A stretch of 44,726 bases of DNA from Acidisphaera sp. S103 (lineage in GTDB: Bacteria; Pseudomonadota; Alphaproteobacteria; Acetobacterales; Acetobacteraceae), in NCBI RefSeq assembly GCF_009765975.1, contig NZ_LMUJ01000031.1:113554-158279 (forward strand), read 5' to 3'. Both the position numbers and the translations under genes were made by a program. Each line of letters begins with the position of its first letter. Position 1 is the first letter of the stretch. Below, in pieces: positions 23,539-31,411 of this stretch. The notes beneath the pieces were generated by a model. It had not been told where the DNA came from. It saw only the letters and a program-made list of their open reading frames with translations, and ran no database searches.

Positions 23539-25399
23539 CCCGCCACCCCCACAACACCAGCGACTGGCCGGTACCGCCCTCGCTGCCCCCCAGGCACGTA
23601 CAGAGCAACTGTTCCAGGGAATAGCGGTCTCGGCGGGTGTGGCGATCGGGCCGGTGTTCGGCACCACCGAACCGGAAGCCGTGATCACCCGGCAGAAAAT
23701 CCAGGCTTCCGACATTGGCGCCGAACGGTCCCGGCTGGAAGCGGCGATTGCCCAGTCCCGCAAGCAATTGGCGAAACTGCGCGCCAGGCTGGCGGTGCTG
23801 CCGGAGGAAAGCCAGACCGAAATCGCCCCGCTGATCGATGCCTACATCCGTATGCTTGGGCCGTCCCGCCTGGTGCGTGGAGTACGGCAACGGATCGAGG
23901 AAACCCTGCTGTCTGCCGAAGCCGCGGTGATGAGCGAAACCGAAGCCATCGCCGAGGCGATCATGGCGCAGGCGGAACCGGACCTGTCGGCGGAGGATCT
24001 GGCGGGTTTGCGCCGGCGCGCGGATGAAATCGGCGAAATCGCCCGGCGGCTGGTGCGGAACCTGACGCGGTCGCCGTTCCGCAGCTTCGCGGGACTGCCG
24101 GAAGGCTCGATCCTTGTGGCGGAAAATCTGCGGCCGGCGGATGCGGCGTTGCTTGACCCATCCCGGCTGGCTGGGGTGGTGACCGAGGAAGGCGGTTCGG
24201 ATGGCCATACCGCGGTGATGCTGCGGGCTTTGGGCGTGCCGGCGGTGCTGGGCGTGGCCGGGCTGGCGCATGCGATGCGGCCGGGCGACGTCGCGGTGGT
24301 AGATGGAAGCACCGGAACCGTCATGCTGAACCCCTCGGCCACGATGATGACGGCCGCCAAGCGCGCGTTGACGGCGTTCGCGCGGGAGCGGCAGCGGTAT
24401 GCAAGGCTGCGGCGGTTGCCCGCCGTGACACAGGACGGCGTGTCGGTGGAATTGCAGGCCAATTTGGAGCTGCCGGTCGAGCTGCCGCTGATCGTGCAAT
24501 CCGGCGCGGTGGGTATTGGTCTGCTACGAACCGAATTCTTGTTCATGAATCGGGAGACCATTCCTGACGAGGCGACCCAGACCGAAAGCTATCGGACGAT
24601 CGTCGAGGCGATGCACGGCGATCCGGTCACCATCCGCGTGCTGGACTGGGGTGGCGAGAAGGAGATCGAGGCGCTGACCCTGGCCGGCGTTGTGCCGGAG
24701 ATCGCCGATACCAACCCGGCGCTGGGCCTGCGTGGCATCAGACTGCTGCTGCGCCGGCCGGAATTGCTGGAAACGCAGTTGGCGGCGATCTTGCGTGCCT
24801 CGATGGCCGGGCCGGTGCGGGTGCTGCTGCCGATGGTTACCACTGTCAGTGAAGTCCGAGCGGCGCGGGAGGTGTACGAACGCGTTGCTAGGCGGTTGCG
24901 GCGGCGGGGCGATCGGATTCCGGAAAAATTGCCGCCGCTGGGGATCATGATCGAGACTCCCGGGGCCGCGCTGTCGGCTGACGCGCTGGCGCTGGAGGCG
25001 GATTTCTTCGCCATCGGCACCAACGATCTGACGGCTTACACACTGGCTGTGGACCGGGGGGAAAGCGACGTCGCGGACCTCTACGACCCGATGCACCCGG
25101 CGGTGCTGCGGCTGATCCAGTTCGCGACCGAGGCGGCGCTGCGGATGCGCATGCCGGTGTCGATCTGCGGCGAGGTGGCGGCGGCGCCCCGCTTGACCCC
25201 GTTGCTGCTGGGGCTGGGTGTGCGATCGCTGAGCATGAACGCCTCCGCCGTGCCGAAGGTGAAGCAGGTGATCCGGTCGGTGGGGATCGATGCCTGCGTG
25301 CGGTTTGCCCGGCGGGTGATGGAGCAGGGGGATTCGGAGAAGATACAGGCGATGGTGGACGGGTTTGGGCGGACGGACTCGCCGGCGGCGGCCCCTTGA
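23525..25399 (+). CDS. ptsI: Phosphoenolpyruvate-protein phosphotransferase (enzyme I)
   Basis: This 624-residue enzyme takes phosphate from PEP and passes it to HPr. The phospho-histidine is His228 in EGGSDGHTAVMLRALGVPAV, and the PEP-binding domain shows LLRTEFLFMNRE, MIETPGAALSAD, FFAIGTNDLTAYTLA and the catalytic cysteine in SICGEVAAAP. There is no N-terminal GAF domain, so it is a standard EI rather than EI-Ntr; the first 30 residues are a Pro/Gln-rich tail without known role. The ATG at 23525 lies inside the HPr gene. It closes the regulatory PTS cluster, followed by 111 non-coding bases. Confidence 0.93.
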   Translation: MNRIDPPPPQHQRLAGTALAAPQARTEQLFQGIAVSAGVAIGPVFGTTEPEAVITRQKIQASDIGAERSRLEAAIAQSRKQLAKLRARLAVLPEESQTEIAPLIDAYIRMLGPSRLVRGVRQRIEETLLSAEAAVMSETEAIAEAIMAQAEPDLSAEDLAGLRRRADEIGEIARRLVRNLTRSPFRSFAGLPEGSILVAENLRPADAALLDPSRLAGVVTEEGGSDGHTAVMLRALGVPAVLGVAGLAHAMRPGDVAVVDGSTGTVMLNPSATMMTAAKRALTAFARERQRYARLRRLPAVTQDGVSVELQANLELPVELPLIVQSGAVGIGLLRTEFLFMNRETIPDEATQTESYRTIVEAMHGDPVTIRVLDWGGEKEIEALTLAGVVPEIADTNPALGLRGIRLLLRRPELLETQLAAILRASMAGPVRVLLPMVTTVSEVRAAREVYERVARRLRRRGDRIPEKLPPLGIMIETPGAALSADALALEADFFAIGTNDLTAYTLAVDRGESDVADLYDPMHPAVLRLIQFATEAALRMRMPVSICGEVAAAPRLTPLLLGLGVRSLSMNASAVPKVKQVIRSVGIDACVRFARRVMEQGDSEKIQAMVDGFGRTDSPAAAP

Positions 25400-25510
25400 T
25401 CCCCTTCGCCTGACGGGTGACGATGATCCCCGCGTAGAGTTTGTTCGCGTGATTCACGCCTTCCGGCCTTCGGCCTTGGGCGATCACGCTCTGACCGGGG
25501 GGAAACACAT

Positions 25511-26263
25511 ATGCCACGCCTTGAAGGCAAGGTCGCTGTCATCACCGGCGCGGGGACCGGGATCGGACGCGCCACCGCCAGGCTGTTTGCCGCGGAAGGC
25601 GCCCGCGTTGTGATTGCCGAAGTCAATGCCGCGGCCGGGGAACAGACCGCGCAACTGATTGTCCAGGAAGGTGGCCAGGCCATCGCCATCACGACCGACG
25701 TCACCGAACCCGACAGCATCCAGGCCACCATCGACAAGGCGGTCCAGCACTATGGCGGGCTGCATGTGCTGCACAACAACGCCGGGGGGTCGACGGCGCG
25801 CGACAGCAACGTGACCGAGGCGCCGCTGGAGGAGTTCTGGCGGGTGATCAAGCTGGATCTGTTCGGCACGTTCCTGGGGTGCCGTTTCGGCATTCCGGCG
25901 ATCGTCCGGTCCGGCGGCGGATCGGTCATCAACATGTCGTCCAACGTTGCATTGATGGGCGTCCCGGGGCGCGATTGCTACACCGCGGCGAAGGGCGGGG
26001 TCGCGGCGATGACCCGGTCCATGGCGGTCGAGTTCGCGCCGAAGGTCCGCGTCAATGCCATCGCGCCGTCCGCCACGATGACCGACCGGGTGCGGACGCT
26101 CGTTGCCGGCAACGCGGCCCTGGGCAAACTGGCGGAGTCGCACCTGGTCGGGTTGATCGAGCCGGAGGACATCGCGTCCATGGCGTTGTTCCTGGCGTCG
26201 GACGAATCCAGCAAGGTGACCGGACATATCTATCCCGTGGACAGCGGCGTCATTATTTCCTGA
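25511..26263 (+). CDS. SDR-family oxidoreductase
   Basis: This 250-residue classical short-chain dehydrogenase has the cofactor motif TGAGTGIG (12-19), NNAG (89-92), the catalytic serine in NMSSNVAL, and Tyr157/Lys161 in YTAAK. The acidic residue after the second strand (VIAEVN) favours NAD over NADP. The C-terminal IYPVDSGVIIS is a common ending. The substrate is unknown. It leads a series of metabolic genes, with the VOC gene 17 bases downstream, so the pair are probably one transcript. Confidence 0.9.
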   Translation: MPRLEGKVAVITGAGTGIGRATARLFAAEGARVVIAEVNAAAGEQTAQLIVQEGGQAIAITTDVTEPDSIQATIDKAVQHYGGLHVLHNNAGGSTARDSNVTEAPLEEFWRVIKLDLFGTFLGCRFGIPAIVRSGGGSVINMSSNVALMGVPGRDCYTAAKGGVAAMTRSMAVEFAPKVRVNAIAPSATMTDRVRTLVAGNAALGKLAESHLVGLIEPEDIASMALFLASDESSKVTGHIYPVDSGVIIS

Positions 26264-26280
26264 ACAGCGGAGTCGTAACG

Positions 26281-26688
26281 ATGAAGATCAAGCGCGTGGA
26301 ACATATCGCTATCGCCGTCGATTCGATGAAGCAATCGCTGGATCTGATGCGCGACGCATTCGGTCTGGACCTGGAATATGAGGAACAGATCGGCCAGACC
26401 AAGTTGGCGATGCTGCCGGTCGGGCAGTCGTACATTGAATTGTTGGAAGGACAGGGGCCGGAATCGGGCGTCTCGAAATGGATCGCCGAGAAGGGCACGG
26501 GCCTGTTCCATATCTGCTTTGAGGTCGAGGATATCGAGGGCGCGATCGCCGAATTGAAGGCCAAGAATGTGAAGCTGCAAAGCGACACATGGCGAACCGG
26601 GCATGGTGGGTCGAAGATCATCTTCCTCGACCCGTCCGCCACGGGGAATGTGGTGATCGAGCTCGCCGAACTCGTGGCGGGACATTAG
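26281..26688 (+). CDS. VOC-family protein, methylmalonyl-CoA epimerase-like
   Basis: This 135-residue protein has two beta-alpha-beta-beta-beta modules of the vicinal oxygen chelate fold. Metal ligands can be placed at His8 (VEHIAIAV), His77 (FHICFEVED) and Glu127 (VVIELAE), with Gln or Glu in the TKLAML/YIELLE strands as the fourth. The HICFEVEDI and SATGNVVIELAE segments are close to methylmalonyl-CoA epimerase, but no mutase or carboxylase gene is nearby, so glyoxalase-like roles remain possible. It lies between an SDR and a sulfurtransferase gene with only three bases to the latter. Confidence 0.85.
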   Translation: MKIKRVEHIAIAVDSMKQSLDLMRDAFGLDLEYEEQIGQTKLAMLPVGQSYIELLEGQGPESGVSKWIAEKGTGLFHICFEVEDIEGAIAELKAKNVKLQSDTWRTGHGGSKIIFLDPSATGNVVIELAELVAGH

Positions 26689-26691
26689 GCC

Positions 26692-27558
26692 ATGCCCGGT
26701 TTCGTTCATCCGGAGTTCCTGGTCGAGACCGATTGGCTCGCCGGGCATCTTGACGATGTGGTCCTGCTGGATTGCACCGTCCATCTGATCCCCGACCCGA
26801 AAACCACTTATGTCGTGAAGCCGGCTCGGGAGGATTATGAGAAAGGCCACATTCCCGGCGCGCAGTTTTGCGACGTGTCGCGGGACGTGTCGGACACGAC
26901 ACAGACGTTGAATTTCATGCGGCCGAAGCCGGATGATTTCGCCGCCGCGATGCGTCGTTTCGGTATTAGCAATGGCTCGCGGGTGGTGACCTACAGCACC
27001 GGCAATCCGTGGTGGGCGACGCGCGTGTGGTGGTTGCTGCGCGAATTCGGTCACGACAACGCGGCAGTGCTGGACGGCGGCTGGCAGAAATGGACGGCGG
27101 AAGGGCGAGGCGTCGAAACCGGGCCGGGCGGTTCGCGTCCGGCTGGCGATTTCACGGTGCGCGAGGTCCTGAACCTGATGGTGGGCAAGGAGGCGGTGAA
27201 GGCCGCTATCGGCGACGCGGGGGTCTGCACGTTGAATGCGCTTCTGCCGGCGCAACATAATGGCACTGGCGGCAACAGCTATGGGCGTCCGGGGCGCATC
27301 GCCGGCAGCGTCAACGTGCCGGCGGCACACCTGCTCGATCCGGCGACGAATGCATTCCTGCCGGCGGATGAGTTGCGCCGCCGCCTGGGGGCGGTCGGTG
27401 CGTTGGATCGGCCGGTCATCGCGTATTGTGGCGGTGGCATCGCGGCCAGTGCCGACGCTTTGGTCCTGACGATGCTGGGGCATCGCGATGTGAAGATCTA
27501 TGACGCGTCGCTGTCGGAATGGGCCAAGGACGAAAATCTGCCGATGGAGACTGGCTGA
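26692..27558 (+). CDS. Thiosulfate/3-mercaptopyruvate sulfurtransferase (two rhodanese domains)
   Basis: This 288-residue protein has an inactive N-terminal rhodanese domain (LLDCTVHL, then EKGHIPGAQFCDV) and a catalytic C-terminal one with Cys246 in AYCGGGIAAS. GRIAGSVNVPAAHLL is the matching second-domain segment. The CGGGI loop resembles the thiosulfate type more than the CGSGVTA mercaptopyruvate form. It transfers sulfane sulfur to cyanide or a thiol. The start follows the VOC stop by three bases, so the SDR, VOC and sulfurtransferase genes look like an operon; what joins them chemically is unclear. Repeat D begins 18 bases past the stop. Confidence 0.9.
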   Translation: MPGFVHPEFLVETDWLAGHLDDVVLLDCTVHLIPDPKTTYVVKPAREDYEKGHIPGAQFCDVSRDVSDTTQTLNFMRPKPDDFAAAMRRFGISNGSRVVTYSTGNPWWATRVWWLLREFGHDNAAVLDGGWQKWTAEGRGVETGPGGSRPAGDFTVREVLNLMVGKEAVKAAIGDAGVCTLNALLPAQHNGTGGNSYGRPGRIAGSVNVPAAHLLDPATNAFLPADELRRRLGAVGALDRPVIAYCGGGIAASADALVLTMLGHRDVKIYDASLSEWAKDENLPMETG

Positions 27559-27576
27559 ACGGCAACACGCGACGCG

Positions 27577-27660
27577 GTCATGCCGACGCAGGCCGGCATC
27601 CACGCCTTGTGATGCCTGGTTGCGCAAAGGCGTGGATGGCAGGCCTTCGCCTGCCATGGC
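27577..27660. repeat. Dispersed structured repeat, short copy D
   Basis: This copy keeps only the paired core: arms at 27577-27608 and 27627-27660 joined by an 18-base loop unrelated to that of copies A and B. The right arm is a perfect hairpin, ATGGCAGGC/GCCTGCCAT with loop CTTC, where copies A and B have a G-C pair in place of its A-T pair. The left arm is ATGCCG/CGGCAT. The shared inner stem CCACGCCTT/AAGGCGTGG is intact. Confidence 0.75.
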
Positions 27661-27703
27661 GGGGGTGGTGCGGTCGTCAATTCGATAGCAGGAGGAAACA
27701 ACA

Positions 27704-28483
27704 ATGCGATTGAAAGACAAAATCGGCATCGTTACGGCCGCGGCGTCGGGGATGGGCCGAGCAGGGGCGATTCGTTTCGCGAAGGAAGGGGCGTCGGTCG
27801 CGGTGGTGGATCTGAACAAGGAAGCCACCGACACCGTGGTACGGCAGATCACCGCCGCGGGCGGCAAGGCGATTGGCCTGTCCGGTGACCTGACCAGCGA
27901 CGATTTCGCCCGCGACATCGTGCGGCAGACGGCGAAGCATTTCGGCGGCCTTGATTTCGTCTGGAACCATGTTGGAACACCTGGTCCGGCGTCTATCGAA
28001 GGCCTGGACTGGAAGGAGTTCGACTTCGCGATGGACCTGAACGTCCGTTCGGTATTGGTGACGACCGAGGCGGCGTTGCCGGAACTGCGCGCCCGCGGCG
28101 GCGGATCGATCCTGTTCACGGCCTCGACCTCGGGTCTGCAAGGGTCACCGTACAGCCCGGTCTATAACATCGCCAAGTTCGGCGTGGTTGGACTGGTGAA
28201 GGGTCTGGCCAAACGCTACGGACACGAAAACATCCGGGTCAACGCGGTTTGTCCGGGTACCACGGACACGCCCATGCTGCGGGTGTTCGTTGCGCGTCCA
28301 GACAGTCAGTTACCGCCGGGCGAAACGCCCGAAACGCTGGTGACCAAGCGGGGCGGCCTGAACCCGATGCGCCGGGTGGCGCAACCGGAGGAGATCGCCA
28401 ACGCCGCCCTGTTCCTGTTGTCCGACGAGGCGTCGTTCGTCAACGGCGTTGCCTTACCGGTGGATGGCGGTTCGACGGCTTAG
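27704..28483 (+). CDS. SDR-family oxidoreductase
   Basis: This 259-residue classical SDR has the cofactor loop TAAASGMGRA, where the usual TGxxxGxG has lost its first glycine, and NHVG in place of NNAG. Catalytic residues are Ser in TASTSG, Tyr154 and Lys158 in YNIAK. A VVDLNKE stretch with Asp after the second strand points to NAD. The C-terminus FVNGVALPVDGGSTA is standard. AGGAGG lies a few bases before the ATG. It is separated from the sulfurtransferase by repeat D, so it may have its own transcript. Confidence 0.88.
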   Translation: MRLKDKIGIVTAAASGMGRAGAIRFAKEGASVAVVDLNKEATDTVVRQITAAGGKAIGLSGDLTSDDFARDIVRQTAKHFGGLDFVWNHVGTPGPASIEGLDWKEFDFAMDLNVRSVLVTTEAALPELRARGGGSILFTASTSGLQGSPYSPVYNIAKFGVVGLVKGLAKRYGHENIRVNAVCPGTTDTPMLRVFVARPDSQLPPGETPETLVTKRGGLNPMRRVAQPEEIANAALFLLSDEASFVNGVALPVDGGSTA

Positions 28484-28694
28484 GACAGTCGTGGGTGGCC
28501 TGGACAAGCCCGGCCATGACACAGATGAGCCACCTACTCCGTCTCAGGAGTTCACCTCGCCGGTTCAATTTCGGCCGACGGTGTACCCGGGCCGAATACC
28601 CCAGAAAAGCCACGCTCTCCGAATCACCTGCGGCGTCGTCTCCTGGTAGGATAACGATCCTTCACGCCAGCTGACATAGGGCGCCAACAGAGCC

Positions 28695-29381
28695 TCAACC
28701 GAGCGGCGGAATTTTATTCGGGGGCGGATTGTGCTCGGGATCAAGCTTGTGCAGCATCGCTGCCATTGCGGGGTCACGCCTGTGCCAGGCTAACGTCACG
28801 ATCTCAGCGGCGAATGCTACTCTTTTGTCCCCCAGCACTTTGCCGCCAATTTTTTCCCACAGATGGCCTGCTTTACCCACTGTCGTAAAGTCGAACACGG
28901 CTTCTGTCCCATCGCCCAGTCCGACGCGGATGTCCGGTCGTGCCCCGGCGCTATAAAAATCGATTGGGAATAATGACGGACGCTCCCCGGAACGTTCAAC
29001 CAAAAAGCCGCCGACATTTCCGGCATCGACTTGACCCCTCCGCCGCACGGCATTCCAGCACTGTACGGCTCCACCATATCTTTCGTTGTACTGTTGTGCC
29101 AGAAACTCCGGTGTCAACCAGTCTTCGATCGCATGGCCGAGACGCATCGCTTCCCGTTTTCCGGCTTCCAACGCGATCTTCGGATCAATACTGTTCATAC
29201 GCAACCGATCATCGTGCAACGGCCCTGTATAACGCTTGCCCAGCGAGGAATCGGTGTTGAGTACCTTCGCCCCGGCTAACATGACGGCAGACTCAAGTGT
29301 CCGCAGCCACTGGAACGCGATATCGCCTCCCTTGGAAGAGGAGAACCGGTTGATGCCGAGATTGACGCTTCTCTCTTTCAT
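28695..29381 (-). CDS. Unrecognised protein in a lower-GC patch
   Basis: No family was recognised in this 228-residue protein. It has no signal peptide or membrane helix. The middle reads ALEAGKREAMRLGHAIEDWL, and the C-terminal third holds ARPDIRVGLGDGTEAVFDFT followed by TVGKAGHLWEKIGGK, a pattern that might be a nuclease core but does not fit PD-(D/E)xK cleanly. It ends in a Pro-rich tail. Base composition is visibly lower in GC than all neighbours, which suggests acquisition. ATG 29381 is preferred because GGAG lies nine bases upstream; ATG 29426 is possible. Whether it is an effector, toxin or phage remnant cannot be told. Confidence 0.55.
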   Translation of the reverse strand: MKERSVNLGINRFSSSKGGDIAFQWLRTLESAVMLAGAKVLNTDSSLGKRYTGPLHDDRLRMNSIDPKIALEAGKREAMRLGHAIEDWLTPEFLAQQYNERYGGAVQCWNAVRRRGQVDAGNVGGFLVERSGERPSLFPIDFYSAGARPDIRVGLGDGTEAVFDFTTVGKAGHLWEKIGGKVLGDKRVAFAAEIVTLAWHRRDPAMAAMLHKLDPEHNPPPNKIPPLG

Positions 29382-29426
29382 CGGCGGCAGCTCCACAGAT
29401 CGTTGTGAGCCGGCAAAATAAATCAT

Positions 29427-29758
29427 CGAATGATAGATACAGAGCCAGAACTGTCAAGTTCTCTGTTCAGTTCAGGCAGGGGAATCGCGCTTGAAACTGC
29501 GTGGCTGCCGCCTCGATGCTTGCGCGGCTCGGAGGTGGTCGATTCTACCCCTCGGCATGTACACTATGCCGCAGGAGGTCGTTTTGATCGGTTTATCACT
29601 TGCTCGGCAGGAACTGGGGATCTGGTAGATCGCGTCGCGACGAGCTTCTTCGGCCAAGCCCTCGATCCCGCCTCTTGGTAGAGCCGATACTAGGCGCGGA
29701 TTGTGTCGTCGTCCGGCAGAGTGTGGCCCGGGTCACCCGGCCACACTCCGACGCAACC
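29427..29758. other. 332-base stretch with at most a weak small gene
   Basis: Between the two minus-strand genes the only frame of note is 29430-29681 on the plus strand, described separately. Base composition stays lower in GC than the rest of the window up to about 29700. No tRNA, repeat or terminator was found. Confidence 0.4.
29430..29681 (+). CDS. Possible 83-residue protein, doubtful
   Basis: This frame begins ATG at 29430, divergent from the 28695-29381 gene, and ends TAG. The product starts MIDTEPELSSSLFSSGRG and ends VATSFFGQALDPASW. The amino-acid make-up is protein-like, but there is no ribosome-binding site and no recognised similarity. It sits in the lower-GC patch and could be the remains of a transferred gene. 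Confidence 0.25.
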   Translation: MIDTEPELSSSLFSSGRGIALETAWLPPRCLRGSEVVDSTPRHVHYAAGGRFDRFITCSAGTGDLVDRVATSFFGQALDPASW

Positions 29759-30109
29759 CTACTTGCAGGCGGTGATCATAATCTCCACCAGCACCTCGGG
29801 CGCGGCCATCTCGGCCTGGACGCAGGCGCGGACCGGGGCGCCGTCCTTTGGCAGCCACGGGGTCCAGACTTCGTTCATCGCGCCGCGCTGCTTGATGTCC
29901 TTCACCCAGATCGTCGCCTGCAGCATGCGGGTCTTGTCGGTGCCGTGATGCTCCAGCATCGCGTCGATCTGCGCCAGGACGTCGGCGGTCTGGCCCTTGA
30001 TGTCCTGCTTGGTGTCGCGCGCGGTGATGCCCGGCAGATAGACGAACCCATGGTATTCGACGGCCTTGGAGAGGATTGCGCCGGGTTCGGTGCGGATGAT
30101 CTTGCTCAT
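29759..30109 (-). CDS. RidA-family protein
   Basis: This 116-residue protein belongs to the YjgF/YER057c/UK114 family, whose best-known member deaminates reactive enamine/imine intermediates made by PLP enzymes. VRACVQAEMAAPEVLVEI holds the arginine that binds the substrate carboxylate, and MLQATIWVKDI and GFVYLPG are family segments. It is a trimer in known members. AGGAG lies six bases before the ATG. It is divergent from the ketopantoate-reductase-like gene with 120 bases between, a spacing that suits shared control. Several RidA subfamilies have other substrates, so the exact reaction is open. Confidence 0.9.
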   Translation of the reverse strand: MSKIIRTEPGAILSKAVEYHGFVYLPGITARDTKQDIKGQTADVLAQIDAMLEHHGTDKTRMLQATIWVKDIKQRGAMNEVWTPWLPKDGAPVRACVQAEMAAPEVLVEIMITACK

Positions 30110-30229
30110 GGACGGCTCCTGGTTGGAAATGATCGCAGCTTTCTAAGCCAAGACCCCGCCTTGGACCAGACCATGGCTTGACCTGCCGCCCGGTCCTGGC
30201 GTCCGATGCCGCCATCAGAGAGGTTCACC

Positions 30230-31207
30230 ATGAAAATATGCATCTATGGGGCCGGCGCGATCGGCGGCCACCTCGCCGCGCGCATGTACAAAGCCGGCGT
30301 CGAGGTCTCCGTCATCGCCCGTGGCGCGCATCTGGCCGCCATCCAGGCCAACGGCCTGACCGTCCATGCCGTGGATGGGGAACACCACGCGCCGGTGCGG
30401 GCATCCGCCGATCCGGCCGAACTTGGGCAACAGGACGCCGTGTTCGTCACCGTCAAAGCCCCCGCGCTGCCTGCCGTCGCCGCCTCCATCAAGCCGCTGC
30501 TGGGTCCCGACACATCGGTCGCCTTCGTCATGAACGGCATCCCCTGGTGGTATTTCGACCACCTGCCCGGCCCGCACGAGGGCACCCCGTTGCCGCGCAT
30601 CGACCCCGACAACGCGTTGCGCCGAGCCCTCGGGCCAGGCCGGACGATCGGCGGCGTCGTCTATTCCGCCAGCGCCGTCACCGAACCCGGCGTCGTCGAG
30701 GTCGAGCAGCCGAAAAGCCGCTTCATCCTGGGCGAACCCGACGGCACGTTGTCGGAACGGGTGCAAACGCTGGCGGGCCTGATCACCAAGGGCGGCGTCA
30801 GCGGAGAGGCGACGCCGGCGATCCGCACCGAGATCTGGAACAAGCTGATCAGCAACCTTGCCGGCGGCACGCTGGCGGTGCTGTCTGGCAGTGCGCCCAA
30901 GGGGGTCTATGTCGAACCCGCGGCCGAACAGGCCAGCCTGCGGATGATGCAGGAAGCCACTGCCATCGCGCAGGCGCTGGGCGCCGATCCGACGACGGAC
31001 CATGCGCGGCGGGTCAATGGGCAACGTTCGATGGATCACAAACCCAGCATTCTGCAGGACCTGGAACTTGGCCGCCCGATGGAAATCGACGGCATGTTCG
31101 ATGCACCTCTGGCCCTGGCGCACCTGGCCGGTGTCGAGGTGCCCACGCTGGAACTGCTGGTCGCCCTGTGCAAACTGCGCGCCCGCACCGCCGGACTTTA
31201 CAATTAA
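30230..31207 (+). CDS. Ketopantoate reductase (ApbA/PanE) family protein
   Basis: This 325-residue protein has the NADP-binding loop GAGAIGG (7-13), VKAPAL, the catalytic lysine in EIWNKLISNLAGG and a C-terminal helical domain with HKPSILQDLELGRPMEIDGM, the standard PanE segment. PanE reduces ketopantoate in pantothenate synthesis, but many paralogues act on other 2-oxo or branched acids. With no panB or panC in sight and catabolic enzymes around, a paralogue is possible. The ATG at 30230 has AGAGAGG six to seven bases upstream. Repeat C fills the gap to the next gene. Confidence 0.85.
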   Translation: MKICIYGAGAIGGHLAARMYKAGVEVSVIARGAHLAAIQANGLTVHAVDGEHHAPVRASADPAELGQQDAVFVTVKAPALPAVAASIKPLLGPDTSVAFVMNGIPWWYFDHLPGPHEGTPLPRIDPDNALRRALGPGRTIGGVVYSASAVTEPGVVEVEQPKSRFILGEPDGTLSERVQTLAGLITKGGVSGEATPAIRTEIWNKLISNLAGGTLAVLSGSAPKGVYVEPAAEQASLRMMQEATAIAQALGADPTTDHARRVNGQRSMDHKPSILQDLELGRPMEIDGMFDAPLALAHLAGVEVPTLELLVALCKLRARTAGLYN

Positions 31208-31260
31208 GGGAACGCTGAGAAATAAACGACCCGCTTGGCGAGCGTCGCTAACCCCGCGCC

Positions 31261-31397
31261 GTCATGGCGGGGGAAGGCTCGCCATCCACGCCTTGCGGTG
31301 TGAGTCTCGGAAAAGGCGTGGACGGCAGGCCTACGTCCGCCATGACGGGACTGGGCGACCGAGCCAACATCGAAGCATCGATTTATCCACGAAACCT
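31261..31397 (-). repeat. Dispersed structured repeat, copy C (inverted)
   Basis: This copy runs opposite to A and B. The arms are at 31261-31294 and 31313-31346. The flank that corresponds to the left end of copy A follows, recognisable by CCAACATCGAAGCAT and ATCCACGAAACCT. It has diverged further than B. The first arm keeps ATGGCG/CGCCAT; the second, GGCAGGC/GTCCGCC, has lost full pairing. It fills most of the 204-base gap before the aldo/keto reductase gene. Confidence 0.75.
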
Positions 31398-31411
31398 AAA
31401 GGAAAACGAAC

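Noticed and set aside
26230-28119. Long antisense open frame of 629 codons
   Set aside because: It lies opposite the VOC, sulfurtransferase and SDR genes, whose motifs and start sites are clear; such frames are common in GC-rich DNA. The same applies to long antisense frames at 32644-34569 and 39790-41808.
28565-28777. 70-residue minus-strand frame overlapping the end of the unknown gene at 28695
   Set aside because: Starts with GTG without a ribosome-binding site, and overlaps in another frame; a frameshifted tail of the unknown gene or a tiny partner gene cannot be excluded but is not supported.
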